A stretch of DNA of 64,000 nucleotides from Escherichia sp. E1V33 (GCF_004211955.1 NZ_RHJI01000015.1:243111-307110), one strand, 5' to 3'; numbered from the stretch's first letter, positions 40,484 through 52,200 are shown. Numbers and translations are program-made. Notes: a model not told the origin generated them from the letters alone.

Positions 40484-40503
40484 CGCTCTCCCGCAGGAGA
40501 GCG
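40484..40503. terminator. hairpin downstream of ygdQ
   Basis: Perfect 8-bp stem CGCTCTCC/GGAGAGCG with loop CGCA, just after the ygdQ stop. No T-run, so a weak terminator at best. Confidence 0.45.
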
Positions 40504-40512
40504 AACGGAATA

Positions 40513-41226
40513 TCAGAGCGGATTCTTTTTGTTGCGAATCAGGTTGAGGCTTTCAACCGCAATAGAGAAGAACATCGCGAAGTAGATGTAACCTTTCGGA
40601 ACGTGGATGTCGAAACTTTCCAGAATCAGGGTAAAGCCCACCAGAATCAGGAAAGAGAGCGCCAGCATTTTTACCGAAGGGTGGCGTTCGACAAAATCAC
40701 CAATTGAGCGCGCGGCGAACATCATCACGCCTACAGCAATCACCACTGCTGCCATCATTATGAATAAGTGATCTGACAGGCCTACAGCGGTAATTACCGA
40801 ATCGAGGCTGAAAATAATATCCAGCAGCATAATCTGCACGATAGCGCCGAGGAATGATGAAACGCGAGTTTTCAGCCCTTCTTCTTCGCCTTCAATGGAC
40901 TCGTGGATTTCCTTGCTGGCTTTCCAGATAAGGAACAGGCCGCCGAGTAACAAAATTAAATCGCGTGCGGAAATTTCCTGACTGAAAATTGTAAAAAGCG
41001 GATTCGTCAGACGCGTCACCCAGGCAATAGACGCCAGTAGTGCCAGACGCATGACCATCGCCGCTGCCAAACCCAGACGTCGCGCGTGGCCACGTTGTGC
41101 TGTAGGTAGTTTTGCCACCACCAGCGAGAGGAAAATAATATTATCGATCCCAAGAACGATCTCCAGCAGCGTCAGCGTACCGAGCGCAAGCCAGGCGTTA
41201 GGATCGGTTACCCATGCAAATAACAT
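40513..41226 (-). CDS. ygdQ: YgdQ, TerC-family inner membrane protein
   Basis: A 237-residue membrane protein with about seven segments and the TerC-type acidic motifs EIVLGIDN and FSLDSVITA. The family is linked to metal (manganese) export and tellurium resistance; YgdQ itself has no proven role. ATG 41226 is used; a TTG directly before it is not needed. It lies 57 bp after mutH on the same strand. Confidence 0.93.
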   Translation of the reverse strand: MLFAWVTDPNAWLALGTLTLLEIVLGIDNIIFLSLVVAKLPTAQRGHARRLGLAAAMVMRLALLASIAWVTRLTNPLFTIFSQEISARDLILLLGGLFLIWKASKEIHESIEGEEEGLKTRVSSFLGAIVQIMLLDIIFSLDSVITAVGLSDHLFIMMAAVVIAVGVMMFAARSIGDFVERHPSVKMLALSFLILVGFTLILESFDIHVPKGYIYFAMFFSIAVESLNLIRNKKNPL

Positions 41227-41282
41227 CAAAAAAGCCCTGCCAAAAAAATGAAGCGGTAATTATATGCCCGGAACGCGGCAGG

Positions 41283-41984
41283 TCAAAGCGATGGGTGCTG
41301 GATCAAAAAATGACGAGCCAATAGCGCACTGGTGAAATTCTTCTTTAAATAAAAGCCGCGCGGCAGTGTCAGAATCGGTTCACCTCGGGAGCCAATGGCT
41401 TCGGTGAGCGCTTTCGCATTCGCCGCTTTAGGTCTTATCTGTAAATATTCCCCGTGACGAGCGGTAATCCTTTCAACCTGACCGAGGACAATCATATCCA
41501 TCAATTCTTCCCAGTCTTCGCGTAACTGCCGTTCCTCTTCTTCATTCGGACTCCACAGTAATGGTGACCCTACGCGCCGCTGCGCCAGAGGAATACTGCG
41601 CTCGCCTTCCACAGGAATCCACAGCACGCGTTTTAATTTGTGACGTACATGGCTGGTTTCCCAGGTAACGCCGCTATTGCCGGTTAAAGGTGCCACGCAA
41701 ACGAAAGTGGTTTCCAGAGGACGGCCAAGACTATCCACAGGAATCGTTTTTAGCTCTACGCCGAGGGCCGCAAAATCTTGTTCAGGTTTACTGCCTGCGC
41801 TTGCGCCAAGCCAAATTTCCAGCAACACGCCTATCCAGCCTTTATCGCGCTTCAAATTCTCCGGTGCAACCAGCCCGGCAAGTGCCGCCAGCTCACCCAG
41901 TGTGTAACCGGAAAGTTGCTGTGCTTGCGCAAATAACTGCGCTTCAGTTTCTGGCGGAGAGAGCAATGGGCGGGGCTGGAGCAT
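41283..41984 (-). CDS. mutH: MutH, methyl-directed mismatch repair endonuclease
   Basis: A 233-residue endonuclease that nicks the unmethylated strand at GATC when activated by MutS and MutL. The catalytic triad Asp70, Glu77, Lys79 is present in [13 protein letters not shown]-12 MutH ends after FLIQ; this one carries four more residues. The Sau3AI-like fold spans the whole chain. Confidence 0.97.
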   Translation of the reverse strand: MLQPRPLLSPPETEAQLFAQAQQLSGYTLGELAALAGLVAPENLKRDKGWIGVLLEIWLGASAGSKPEQDFAALGVELKTIPVDSLGRPLETTFVCVAPLTGNSGVTWETSHVRHKLKRVLWIPVEGERSIPLAQRRVGSPLLWSPNEEEERQLREDWEELMDMIVLGQVERITARHGEYLQIRPKAANAKALTEAIGSRGEPILTLPRGFYLKKNFTSALLARHFLIQHPSL

Positions 41985-42159
41985 GGTGTTACACCTTGAT
42001 TAAAAATTGAGCAGCAATTTTATACCGGATATACCAAGTGTAACTTTTTCCACGCGTGGTATTCAATTTCATGATTTATATTGCTTTTTAGGCTTAAGAT
42101 GACCACGTTGCGCAACGTATGGGCAGGTTTTCCAAATCTGGTCACTGAAAATAAACAGG

Positions 42160-42500
42160 ATCTTACACCATGTTATCCACAGAAAGCTGGGATAACTGTG
42201 AAAAACCCTCACTACTGTTTCCATTTACAGCCTTGACGTGCGACGAAACTCCAATTTTTGGTGGTGCGGTGCTTAACTTATTGGCACATTCTGTGGATAA
42301 ATACGACATTGGTTGATCTTTCACCACCTTGTATGTGGCGAGTGTGATGCAGGTCACGAATTTACCTGTTTGGTAGCGAATTAAGCTTATAATTCATTGA
42401 TTATTAATTATTATTTTGTATTGCCTGAATTAAGCTTGTTCAGAATGCTCTGGGTTTTCCCGCAGTAATTCCGTACTTCTTCACAACTCTATCCACAGAA
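42160..42500. promoter_or_regulatory. DARS2, DnaA-reactivating sequence
   Basis: The 684-bp mutH-rppH gap is the known position of DARS2, where ADP-DnaA is converted to active apo/ATP-DnaA. DnaA boxes are visible: TTATCCACA at 42173-42181 (plus), TTTTTCACA at 42197-42205 (minus), TTATCCACA at 42292-42300 (minus) and CTATCCACA at 42489-42497 (plus, one mismatch). The first two face each other across 15 bases, as in a DARS core. No protein gene is seen in the gap. Confidence 0.88.
42390..42402 (-). promoter_or_regulatory. IHF site in DARS2
   Basis: On the minus strand AATCAATGAATTA fits WATCAANNNNTTR exactly. DARS2 is known to need IHF and Fis; I did not assign a Fis site. Confidence 0.65.
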
Positions 42501-42668
42501 AAGGTGAATAAAAACGGTGATGTTCCCCCTCTGCTGTTTATAACTCTGCACTTAACTGTGAGTTATTCAATTGTTATTAGTGTGTAATGCCTTGCAGAGA
42601 GTGGTTTACCGCCTTCCAGGAGTATGAAACAATCATTCGCATATAAAGTTTTATTTTGAGGTAGTCCG

Positions 42669-43199
42669 GTGATTGATGACGATGGCTACCGCCCAAACGT
42701 AGGTATCGTGATTTGTAATCGTCAGGGGCAAGTAATGTGGGCCCGTCGATTTGGTCAGCACTCCTGGCAATTTCCGCAAGGCGGAATTAACCCCGGAGAA
42801 TCCGCAGAACAGGCGATGTACCGTGAATTGTTTGAAGAAGTAGGATTAAGCCGCAAAGACGTTCGAATCCTTGCTTCAACGCGTAACTGGTTGCGCTACA
42901 AATTACCAAAACGTTTGGTGCGTTGGGACACGAAGCCGGTGTGTATCGGCCAAAAACAAAAATGGTTTCTCTTGCAGCTGGTGAGCGGCGATGCGGAAAT
43001 CAATATGCAAACCAGCAGTACACCAGAGTTTGACGGCTGGCGTTGGGTAAGTTACTGGTACCCGGTCAGACAGGTGGTGTCATTTAAACGTGATGTCTAC
43101 CGCAGGGTAATGAAAGAGTTTGCGAGTGTTGTGATGGCGCTACAGGACAATACGCCTAAACCACAAAACGCATCTACTTATCGACGTAAAAGAGGTTAA
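42669..43199 (+). CDS. rppH: RppH, RNA pyrophosphohydrolase
   Basis: A 176-residue Nudix enzyme that trims 5'-triphosphate RNA to monophosphate and starts RNase E-dependent decay. The Nudix box [23 protein letters not shown] region lies at residues 37-59. The start is GTG 42669 after GAGG. It is followed after 12 bp by ptsP. Confidence 0.97.
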   Translation: MIDDDGYRPNVGIVICNRQGQVMWARRFGQHSWQFPQGGINPGESAEQAMYRELFEEVGLSRKDVRILASTRNWLRYKLPKRLVRWDTKPVCIGQKQKWFLLQLVSGDAEINMQTSSTPEFDGWRWVSYWYPVRQVVSFKRDVYRRVMKEFASVVMALQDNTPKPQNASTYRRKRG

Positions 43200-43211
43200 G
43201 TCACGCCAATT

Positions 43212-45458
43212 ATGCTCACTCGCCTGCGCGAAATAGTCGAAAAGGTAGCCAGTGCTCCCCGCCTTAACGAGGCGTTGAATATTCTGGTTACCGACATCTG
43301 TCTTGCGATGGATACCGAGGTCTGTTCGGTCTACCTTGCCGATCACGACCGACGTTGTTACTACCTGATGGCGACCCGGGGGTTAAAAAAACCGCGAGGT
43401 CGCACTGTAACGCTTGCGTTTGATGAAGGGATCGTCGGCCTGGTTGGCAGGCTGGCGGAACCGATAAACCTTGCGGATGCGCAAAAACACCCCAGCTTCA
43501 AATATGTCCCCTCCGTAAAAGAAGAGCGTTTTCGTGCCTTCTTAGGTGTTCCGATTATTCAGCGTCGCCAATTGCTTGGCGTGTTGGTGGTCCAGCAACG
43601 AGAGCTGCGCCAGTACGATGAAAGCGAAGAATCCTTTCTGGTGACGCTCGCCACCCAGATGGCGGCCATTCTTTCCCAGTCGCAGTTGACTGCCTTATTC
43701 GGGCAATACCGCCAGACGCGAATCCGCGCATTACCGGCCGCACCCGGCGTGGCTATTGCCGAAGGTTGGCAGGATGCCACTTTACCTTTAATGGAACAGG
43801 TGTATCAGGCATCAACGCTGGATCCGGCTCTGGAACGCGAACGACTGACCGGAGCGCTGGAAGAGGCAGCCAACGAATTTCGTCGCTACAGCAAACGCTT
43901 TGCTGCTGGGGCACAGAAAGAAACTGCGGCCATTTTCGATCTTTACTCACACCTGCTTTCCGACACCCGTTTGCGTCGTGAACTGTTTGCCGAGGTGGAT
44001 AAAGGCTCGGTCGCAGAGTGGGCTGTGAAAACGGTAATTGAAAAATTTGCTGAACAGTTTGCCGCGCTAAGTGATAACTATCTTAAAGAGCGCGCTGGCG
44101 ATTTACGTGCGCTGGGGCAGCGGTTGCTGTTTCACCTTGATGATGCGAATCAGGGGGCAAACGCCTGGCCAGAACGTTTCATTCTGGTGGCAGATGAATT
44201 GTCGGCGACAACCCTTGCGGAGTTGCCCCAGGATCGCTTAGTCGGCGTTGTTGTGCGCGATGGTGCGGCCAACTCTCATGCTGCGATTATGGTACGAGCG
44301 CTGGGTATTCCTACCGTTATGGGGGCGGACATTCAACCTTCAGTACTGCATCATCGGACGCTGATTGTTGATGGTTATCGCGGCGAATTACTGGTCGACC
44401 CGGAACCGGTGCTGCAGCAAGAATACCAACGGCTAATTAGCGAAGAAAATGAGCTAAGCCGTCTGGCGGAAGATGACGTCAATTTACCCGCACAGTTAAA
44501 AAGCGGTGAGCGCATTAAAGTCATGCTCAATGCGGGTTTAAGCCCGGAACATGAAGAAAAACTGGGCAGCCGCATTGATGGCATCGGCCTTTATCGCACT
44601 GAAATTCCTTTCATGCTGCAAAGCGGTTTCCCGTCGGAAGAAGAGCAGGTGGCGCAATATCAGGGCATGTTGCAAATGTTCAATGATAAGCCTGTCACGC
44701 TGCGCACGCTGGATGTTGGTGCTGATAAGCAACTGCCTTACATGCCGATCAGCGAAGAGAATCCATGTCTGGGTTGGCGTGGGATCCGCATTACGCTCGA
44801 TCAGCCGGAGATCTTTTTGATCCAGGTGCGGGCGATGCTGCGTGCCAATGCAGCAACGGGCAACCTGAACATCTTATTGCCGATGGTCACAAGCCTCGAT
44901 GAAGTTGACGAAGCACGCCGCCTGATTGAACGTGCCGGACGTGAAGTCGAGGAGATGATCGGCTATGCGATCCCGAAACCGCGTATCGGTATCATGCTGG
45001 AAGTGCCATCGATGGTGTTTATGCTGCCGCATCTGGCAAACCGGGTCGATTTTATCTCTGTTGGCACCAACGATCTGACTCAATACATCCTGGCTGTTGA
45101 TCGTAACAACACGCGAGTTGCGAACATTTATGACAGCCTGCATCCAGCGATGTTGCGCGCGCTGGCAATGATCGCCCGGGAAGCGGAAACGCAAGGGATA
45201 GATCTCCGTTTGTGTGGCGAAATGGCGGGAGATCCCATGTGCGTAGCGATCCTCATTGGGCTTGGATACCGCCATTTGTCTATGAACGGGCGTTCTGTCG
45301 CGCGCGTAAAATATTTGCTGCGGCGAATTGATTTTGCCGAAGCGGAAAACCTTGCGCAGCGTAGTCTGGAAGCGCAACTGGCGACCGAAGTTCGTCATCA
45401 GGTTGCAGCATTTATGGAGCGTCGCGGTATGGGCGGGCTGATCCGCGGGGGGCTATAG
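43212..45458 (+). CDS. ptsP: PtsP, enzyme I-Ntr of the nitrogen phosphotransferase system
   Basis: A 748-residue protein with an N-terminal GAF domain (about residues 17-155) that senses glutamine/2-oxoglutarate, then a full enzyme I module. The phosphorylated histidine is in GAANSHAAIMV near residue 356; the PEP-binding barrel ends with LCGEMAGDP. It phosphorylates NPr (PtsO), which passes the phosphate to PtsN. Co-transcribed with rppH. Confidence 0.97.
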   Translation: MLTRLREIVEKVASAPRLNEALNILVTDICLAMDTEVCSVYLADHDRRCYYLMATRGLKKPRGRTVTLAFDEGIVGLVGRLAEPINLADAQKHPSFKYVPSVKEERFRAFLGVPIIQRRQLLGVLVVQQRELRQYDESEESFLVTLATQMAAILSQSQLTALFGQYRQTRIRALPAAPGVAIAEGWQDATLPLMEQVYQASTLDPALERERLTGALEEAANEFRRYSKRFAAGAQKETAAIFDLYSHLLSDTRLRRELFAEVDKGSVAEWAVKTVIEKFAEQFAALSDNYLKERAGDLRALGQRLLFHLDDANQGANAWPERFILVADELSATTLAELPQDRLVGVVVRDGAANSHAAIMVRALGIPTVMGADIQPSVLHHRTLIVDGYRGELLVDPEPVLQQEYQRLISEENELSRLAEDDVNLPAQLKSGERIKVMLNAGLSPEHEEKLGSRIDGIGLYRTEIPFMLQSGFPSEEEQVAQYQGMLQMFNDKPVTLRTLDVGADKQLPYMPISEENPCLGWRGIRITLDQPEIFLIQVRAMLRANAATGNLNILLPMVTSLDEVDEARRLIERAGREVEEMIGYAIPKPRIGIMLEVPSMVFMLPHLANRVDFISVGTNDLTQYILAVDRNNTRVANIYDSLHPAMLRALAMIAREAETQGIDLRLCGEMAGDPMCVAILIGLGYRHLSMNGRSVARVKYLLRRIDFAEAENLAQRSLEAQLATEVRHQVAAFMERRGMGGLIRGGL

Positions 45459-45608
45459 CGCGGATCGTATACATATCTTTTAACGGTATCCGGCAACCAG
45501 CCTGGTCCCCTTGTGCTATTATTCGCACCTTTGGAGCGCCTGGAACCTGCGGCGCGCATTTCAATCGCTGTTGTCTTTCAGCGAAATAACAAGAACTTGT
45601 GGTGACAG

Positions 45609-46484
45609 ATGACCAGTAGCTATCTGCATTTTCCGGAATTCGATCCGGTCATTTTCTCAATAGGACCCGTTGCGCTTCACTGGTACGGCCTGATGTATCT
45701 GGTGGGTTTCATTTTTGCTATGTGGCTGGCAACTCGTCGGGCGAATCGTCCGGGCAGCGGCTGGACCAAAAATGAAGTTGAAAACTTACTCTATGCGGGC
45801 TTCCTTGGCGTTTTCCTTGGCGGACGTATTGGGTATGTTCTGTTCTACAACTTCCCGCAGTTTATGGCCGATCCGCTGTATCTGTTTCGCGTCTGGGACG
45901 GCGGCATGTCCTTCCACGGCGGCCTGATTGGCGTAATTGTGGTGATGATTATCTTCGCCCGCCGCACCAAACGTTCCTTCTTCCAGGTATCTGATTTTAT
46001 AGCACCGCTCATTCCGTTTGGTCTTGGCGCCGGGCGTCTGGGCAACTTTATTAACGGTGAACTGTGGGGCCGCGTTGACCCGAACTTCCCGTTTGCCATG
46101 CTGTTCCCGGGCTCCCGTACTGAAGATATTCTGTTGCTGCAAAACAATCCGCAGTGGCAATCCATTTTTGATACTTACGGCGTGCTGCCTCGCCACCCGT
46201 CACAGTTGTACGAACTGCTGCTGGAAGGTGTGGTGCTGTTTATTATCCTCAACCTGTATATTCGTAAACCGCGCCCGATGGGAGCCGTGTCTGGCTTGTT
46301 CCTGATTGGCTACGGCGCGTTTCGCATCATTGTTGAGTTTTTCCGCCAGCCCGACGCGCAGTTTACCGGTGCCTGGGTGCAGTACATCAGCATGGGGCAA
46401 ATTCTTTCCATCCCGATGATCGTCGCGGGTGTGATCATGATGGTCTGGGCATATCGTCGCAGCCCACAGCAACACGTTTCCTGA
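45609..46484 (+). CDS. lgt: Lgt, prolipoprotein diacylglyceryl transferase
   Basis: A 291-residue inner membrane enzyme with seven segments, the HGG motif near residue 103 and the Lgt signature [14 protein letters not shown] near 143-156. It adds diacylglycerol to the lipobox cysteine of prolipoproteins such as YgeR and YgdR. Seven bases separate it from thyA, the typical lgt-thyA operon. Confidence 0.98.
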   Translation: MTSSYLHFPEFDPVIFSIGPVALHWYGLMYLVGFIFAMWLATRRANRPGSGWTKNEVENLLYAGFLGVFLGGRIGYVLFYNFPQFMADPLYLFRVWDGGMSFHGGLIGVIVVMIIFARRTKRSFFQVSDFIAPLIPFGLGAGRLGNFINGELWGRVDPNFPFAMLFPGSRTEDILLLQNNPQWQSIFDTYGVLPRHPSQLYELLLEGVVLFIILNLYIRKPRPMGAVSGLFLIGYGAFRIIVEFFRQPDAQFTGAWVQYISMGQILSIPMIVAGVIMMVWAYRRSPQQHVS

Positions 46485-46490
46485 GGAACC

Positions 46491-47285
46491 ATGAAACAGT
46501 ATTTAGAACTGATGCAAAAAGTGCTCGACGAAGGCACACAGAAAAACGACCGTACCGGAACCGGAACGCTTTCCATTTTTGGTCATCAGATGCGTTTTAA
46601 CCTGCAGGATGGATTCCCGCTGGTGACAACCAAACGTTGCCACCTGCGTTCCATCATCCACGAACTGCTGTGGTTCCTGCAGGGCGACACCAACATTGCT
46701 TATCTGCATGAAAACAATGTCACCATCTGGGACGAATGGGCTGATGAAAACGGCGACCTCGGCCCGGTATATGGCAAACAGTGGCGCGCCTGGCCAACAC
46801 CGGATGGACGTCATATTGACCAGATAACCACAGTGCTGAACCAGCTGAAAAACGACCCGGACTCCCGCCGCATTATTGTTTCGGCGTGGAACGTGGGGGA
46901 ACTGGATAAAATGGCGCTGGCTCCATGCCATGCGTTCTTCCAGTTCTATGTCGCAGACGGCAAACTCTCTTGTCAGCTTTATCAACGCTCCTGTGACGTC
47001 TTCCTGGGGCTGCCGTTTAACATCGCCAGCTACGCGTTACTGGTGCATATGATGGCGCAACAGTGCGATCTTGAAGTGGGTGATTTTGTCTGGACCGGTG
47101 GCGACACGCACCTGTACAGCAACCATATGGATCAAACTCATCTGCAATTAAGCCGTGAACCGCGTCCGTTGCCGAAGCTGATTATCAAACGTAAACCCGA
47201 ATCCATCTTCGACTACCGTTTCGAAGACTTTGAGATTGAAGGCTACGATCCGCATCCGGGCATTAAAGCGCCGGTGGCTATCTAA
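46491..47285 (+). CDS. thyA: ThyA, thymidylate synthase
   Basis: A 264-residue enzyme making dTMP from dUMP with methylene-tetrahydrofolate. The nucleophile Cys146 is in [10 protein letters not shown], and [17 protein letters not shown] and the dUMP-binding arginines are present. Strong ribosome site GAGGAACC before ATG. A terminator follows. Confidence 0.99.
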
Positions 47286-47306
47286 TTACGAAACATCCTG
47301 CCAGAG

Positions 47307-47334
47307 CCGACGCCAGTGTGCGTCGGTTTTTTTT
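47307..47334 (+). terminator. terminator after thyA
   Basis: Stem CCGACGC/GCGTCGG with loop CAGTGT and eight T. Confidence 0.92.
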
Positions 47335-47469
47335 ATCCTCAGTTTAATTCTTCGAGACGTCTTCCCGAAATTTTGCAACACCCTGCAACAGAGTAAATAG
47401 TCCGGAAGACGCGCCGAAGAAATAGAAACTGGCACTCGTCTTTTTTTCTCCCCGCTCCATACTGCCGGC

Positions 47470-47939
47470 ATGAAAAAACAACGTGGTTATACGCTGATTG
47501 AAACGCTGGTCGCGATGCTGATTTTGGTCATGCTTAGTGCAAGTGGACTCTATGGCTGGCAGTACTGGCAGCAATCGCAACGGCTATGGCAAACCGCCAG
47601 CCAGGCGCGGGACTATTTGCTCTATTTACGTGAGGATGCCAACTGGCATAACCGCGACCACAGTATCAGTGTCATCAGGGAGGGCGCGTCATGGTGTCTT
47701 GTGAGTGCCGCCGCTGGGGCGAATACCTGTCATGGCAGTTCACCACTAGTCTTTGTGCCTCGCTGGCCCGAAGTCGAAATGAGCGACCTGACGCCTTCGC
47801 TTGCTTTCTTTGGCCTACGCAATACTGCATGGCTGGACATATTCGCTTCAAAAATTCAGCGGGCGAGTGGTGGTTGGTGGTTTCGCCATGGGGAAGGCTC
47901 CGGCTTTGTCAGCAAGGAGAAACAGAAGGATGCTTATAA
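47470..47939 (+). pseudogene. ppdA: PpdA, prepilin peptidase-dependent protein, broken by a frameshift
   Basis: The N-terminus is intact: prepilin cleavage site [10 protein letters not shown] and a hydrophobic helix. The frame matches PpdA up to NTAW (TGG ending at 47832). There one G is missing from an expected GGG, so translation continues out of frame to 47991. The true C-terminus ([12 protein letters not shown] ... GETEGCL) is intact in another frame and ends at 47939. Adding one base restores 156 residues, the K-12 length. The normal stop overlaps the ppdB start by 10 bases, so the longer product may disturb coupling. A sequencing error is possible. Confidence 0.88.
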
Positions 47940-48493
47940 AAGAGCAAGGGTTTTCCTTGCTGGAAGTGTTGATTGCTATGGCAATCAGTAGCGTACTGCT
48001 ACTGGGAGCTGCGCGATTTCTGCCTGCATTACAGCGTGAAAGTTTGATTACCACTCGCAAGCTGGCGCTGGAAGATGAAATCTGGCTGCGGGTATTTACC
48101 GTCGCGAAGCATCTCCAGAGAGCAGGTTATTGTCATGGAACCTGCCCTGGTGAAGGGCTGAAAATTGTTGGGCAGGGTGACTGCATCATTGTGCAGTGGG
48201 ATGCGAACAGTAACGGCATCTGGGAGCATGAGCCGGGAAAAGAATCCGACCAGATTGGATTTCGTCTAAAAGACAATGTCCTGGAAACACTACGCGGCAC
48301 GACATCCTGTGAAGGTAAAGGCTGGGATAAATTGACCAACCCGGATGCCGTCGTTATCGACACTTTTCAGGTTACCCGACAGGATAACAGCGGTTTCGCA
48401 CCGGTGCTGACGGTTAATATGCACGCTGCCAGCAAGGCTGATTCGCAAACCGTGGTGGATGCCAGCTATAGCGTGACAGGATTCAACTTGTGA
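47930..48493 (+). CDS. ppdB: PpdB, pseudopilin-like protein
   Basis: A 187-residue type IV pilin-like protein with the cleavage site [10 protein letters not shown] and an N-terminal hydrophobic helix. It resembles the minor pseudopilin PulJ/PilW group. ATG 47930 follows AAGGAG at ten bases. It overlaps ppdA at its start and ygdB by four bases at its end. E. coli is not known to make these pili in standard growth. Confidence 0.93.
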   Translation: MLIKEQGFSLLEVLIAMAISSVLLLGAARFLPALQRESLITTRKLALEDEIWLRVFTVAKHLQRAGYCHGTCPGEGLKIVGQGDCIIVQWDANSNGIWEHEPGKESDQIGFRLKDNVLETLRGTTSCEGKGWDKLTNPDAVVIDTFQVTRQDNSGFAPVLTVNMHAASKADSQTVVDASYSVTGFNL

Positions 48494-48897
48494 ACCGCGA
48501 AAAGGGTGTTTCATCGTTGGCACTGGTCCTGATGCTGCTGGTTTTAGGCAGCGTACTGTTACAAGGAATGAGCCAGCAGGATCGTAGTTTTGCCTCTCGC
48601 GTGACTATGGAAAGCCAGTCATTGCGCCGTCAGGCCATTGTGCAGTCGGCGCTTGAGTGGGGGAAAATGCATGTCTGGCAGGTACAGCAAGCTGTTCAGT
48701 GTTCGCAATACGCCGCAACTGGTGCTCGAGCTTGCCTGCGAATACTTGAGGATAATGGGGCATTGCTAATAGCCGGTTATGAGGGCGTTTCATTATGGCG
48801 AATGGGTGAAGTTATCGATGGGAATATCGTTTTTTCGCCACATGGCTGGAGTGATTTTTGTCCGCTGAAAGAGGAGGCGTTATGTCAGTTCCCCTGA
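48490..48897 (+). CDS. ygdB: YgdB, PilX-like minor pilin protein
   Basis: A 135-residue protein with a hydrophobic N-terminal helix (residues 8-26) but no classic G|F prepilin site, as in PilX-type proteins. The start is GTG 48490 in a GTGA overlap with the ppdB stop. It overlaps ppdC by 16 bases. Probably part of a minor pilin priming complex; function unproven. Confidence 0.9.
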   Translation: MNREKGVSSLALVLMLLVLGSVLLQGMSQQDRSFASRVTMESQSLRRQAIVQSALEWGKMHVWQVQQAVQCSQYAATGARACLRILEDNGALLIAGYEGVSLWRMGEVIDGNIVFSPHGWSDFCPLKEEALCQFP

Positions 48898-49205
48898 AGA
48901 ATCAGCAAGGTTTTAGCCTGCCAGAGGTGATGTTGGCAATGGTACTGATGGTGATGATTGTCACTGCGTTATCTGGTTACCAGCGAACATTAAGCACCAG
49001 TCTCGCCAGCAGAAACCAGTACCAACAACTCTGGCGGCACGCCTGGCAGCAAACACAACTGCGCGCGATTTCGCCACCTGCAAACTGGCAGCTCAACCGA
49101 ATGCAGACATCGCAGGCGGGATGTGTCAGCATCAGCGTTACGCTAGTTTCACCCGGGGGCAGAGAAGGCGAGATGACCCGCCTGCATTGCCCGAATCGTC
49201 AGTAG
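48882..49205 (+). CDS. ppdC: PpdC, pseudopilin-like protein
   Basis: A 107-residue prepilin with cleavage site [10 protein letters not shown] and a hydrophobic helix, most like PilV/PulI-type minor pilins. ATG 48882 is preceded by AGAGGAGG; an in-frame ATG eight codons upstream has no ribosome site. It lies 12 bp upstream of recC, so the ppd genes and recC may share a transcript. Confidence 0.92.
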   Translation: MSVPLKNQQGFSLPEVMLAMVLMVMIVTALSGYQRTLSTSLASRNQYQQLWRHAWQQTQLRAISPPANWQLNRMQTSQAGCVSISVTLVSPGGREGEMTRLHCPNRQ

Positions 49206-49217
49206 TCAGGAGCCGCT

Positions 49218-52200
49218 ATGTTAAGGGTCTACCATTCCAATCGTCTGGACGTACTGGAAGCGTTGATGGAGTTTATTGTCGAACGCGAACGGCTGGACGA
49301 TCCTTTCGAGCCAGAAATGATTCTGGTGCAAAGTACCGGTATGGCGCAGTGGCTGCAAATGACCCTGTCGCAGAAGTTCGGCATTGCGGCAAACATTGAT
49401 TTTCCGCTGCCTGCAAGCTTTATCTGGGATATGTTTGTCCGTGTATTACCGGAGATCCCCAAAGAGAGTGCCTTTAACAAGCGGAGTATGAGCTGGAAAC
49501 TGATGACTCTGCTGCCGCAGCTGCTGGATCGCGAAGATTTTACACTATTGCGTCATTACCTGACTGACGATAGCGACAAGCGAAAACTGTTTCAGCTTTC
49601 CTCAAAAGCGGCTGACCTGTTTGACCAATATCTGGTCTATCGTCCGGACTGGCTGGCGCAGTGGGAAGCGGGACATTTGGTAGAGGGGCCTGGAGAAGCT
49701 CAGGCCTGGCAAGCGCCGTTGTGGAAGGCGCTGGTGGAATATACCCATGAACTCGGGCAACCGCGCTGGCACCGTGCCAATCTCTATCAACGCTTTATCG
49801 AAACACTGGAGTCTGCGACGACCTGTCCACCTGGCTTACCTTCGCGCGTCTTTATATGCGGTATTTCCGCGTTACCGCCAGTTTATCTACAGGCGCTACA
49901 AGCGCTGGGTAAACATATTGAAATCCATCTCCTGTTTACCAACCCTTGCCGTTATTACTGGGGCGATATTAAAGATCCTGCTTATCTGGCGAAACTGCTG
50001 ACCCGCCAGCGTCGACACAGTTTTGAAGATCGCGAATTGCCGCTGTTTCGTGATAGCGAAAATGCCGAACAGCTCTTTAACAGCGACGGTGAACAGGATG
50101 TCGGCAACCCGCTGCTGGCCTCCTGGGGTAAGCTGGGGCGCGACTACATCTATCTTCTTTCCGATCTGGAGAACAGTCAGGAGCTGGACGCCTTTGTCGA
50201 CGTCACGCCAGACAATCTGCTGCATAACATACAGTCCGACATTCTGGAACTGGAAAACCGCGCCGTTGCGGGCGTAAACCTCGAAGAGTTTTCCCGTAGT
50301 GATAACAAACGCCCGCTTGACCCGCAGGATAGCAGCATAACCTTCCATGTTTGCCACAGCCCACAACGTGAAGTTGAAGTTTTGCACGATCGCCTGCTGG
50401 CGATGCTGGAAGAAGATCCGACACTCACTCCGCGCGACATCATCGTGATGGTGGCCGACATCGACAACTACAGTCCGTTTATTCAGGCCGTGTTTGGCAG
50501 TGCGCCAGCGGATCGATATCTGCCATATGCTATTTCCGACCGTCGGGCGCGGCAGTCGCATCCTGTACTTGAAGCGTTTATCAGCCTGTTATCGTTGCCT
50601 GACAGCCGCTTTGTGTCGGAAGACGTGCTGGCATTACTGGATGTGCCGGTGCTGGCGGCGAGGTTTGACATTACCGAAGAAGGGCTGCGTTACTTGCGCC
50701 AGTGGGTCAACGAATCCGGCATTCGTTGGGGCATAGATGACGACAACGTTCGCGAGCTGGAACTCCCCGCCACCGGACAACACACCTGGCGATTTGGCCT
50801 GACGCGCATGTTGCTGGGCTACGCGATGGAGAGCGCGCAGGGCGAGTGGCAATCGGTTCTACCTTATGATGAATCGAGCGGCTTAATTGCAGAACTGGTA
50901 GGGCACCTGGCGTCACTGCTAATGCAACTAAACATCTGGCGTCGCGGGCTGGCGCAGGAGCGTCCGCTGGAAGAGTGGCTGCCGGTTTGCCGCGATATGC
51001 TCAATGCCTTCTTCCTGCCGGATGCGGAAACCGAAGCGGCGATGACGCTGATCGAACAACAATGGCAGGCGATTATCGCCGAAGGTTTAGGTGCGCAGTA
51101 TAGAGACGCAGTGCCGCTATCGCTGTTGCGTGATGAACTGGCACAACGCCTGGATCAAGAACGTATCAGCCAGCGTTTTCTCGCAGGTCCAGTCAACATT
51201 TGTACTCTGATGCCGATGCGCTCCATCCCATTCAAAGTGGTTTGCCTGCTGGGAATGAACGATGGAGTTTACCCACGCCAGCTTGCACCATTGGGCTTTG
51301 ACCTGATGAGCCAGAAACCGAAGCGTGGTGACCGCAGCCGTCGTGATGACGACCGTTATCTGTTCCTGGAAGCGTTAATATCCGCGCAACAAAAACTCTA
51401 TATCAGCTATATCGGCCGCTCTATTCAGGATAACAGCGAACGATTCCCGTCGGTTCTGGTGCAGGAACTGATCGACTACATCGGGCAAAGCCATTATTTA
51501 CCGGGCGATGAAACGCTTAACTGTGATGAAAGCGAGGCAAAGGTAAAAGCGCATCTTACTTGCCTCCATACCCGGATGCCGTTTGACCCGCAAAACTACC
51601 AGCCCGGTAATTTACAAAGCTATGCGCGCGAGTGGCTACCTGCGGCCAGCCAGGCTGGTAAGGCGCATTCTGAATTTGTTCAGCCGCTGCCGTTTACCTT
51701 GCCGGAAACCGTGCCGCTGGAGACGCTACAACGATTCTGGGCGCATCCGGTGCGGGCATTTTTCCAGATGCGTTTGCAGGTGAACTTCCGTACCGAAGAC
51801 AGCGAAATCCCCGACACCGAGCCATTTATTCTGGAAGGGCTTAGCCGTTATCAAATCAATCAGCAGTTATTGAATGCACTGGTTGAGCAGGATGATGCCG
51901 AACGTTTGTTCCGCCGCTTCCGGGCGGCAGGGGATTTACCGTACGGCGCTTTTGGTGAAATTTTCTGGGAAACGCAGTGCCAGGAGATGCAGCAGCTTGC
52001 CGACAGAGTCATTGCCTGTCGCCAGCCGGGGCAGAGTATGGAAATTGATCTCGCCTGCAACGGTGTGCAGATAACTGGCTGGTTGCCGCAGGTGCAGCCG
52101 GATGGCCTGTTGCGCTGGCGTCCCTCTTTATTAAGTGTGGCGCAGGGAATGCAACTTTGGCTGGAACACCTTGTCTACTGTGCCAGCGGTGGCAATGGTG

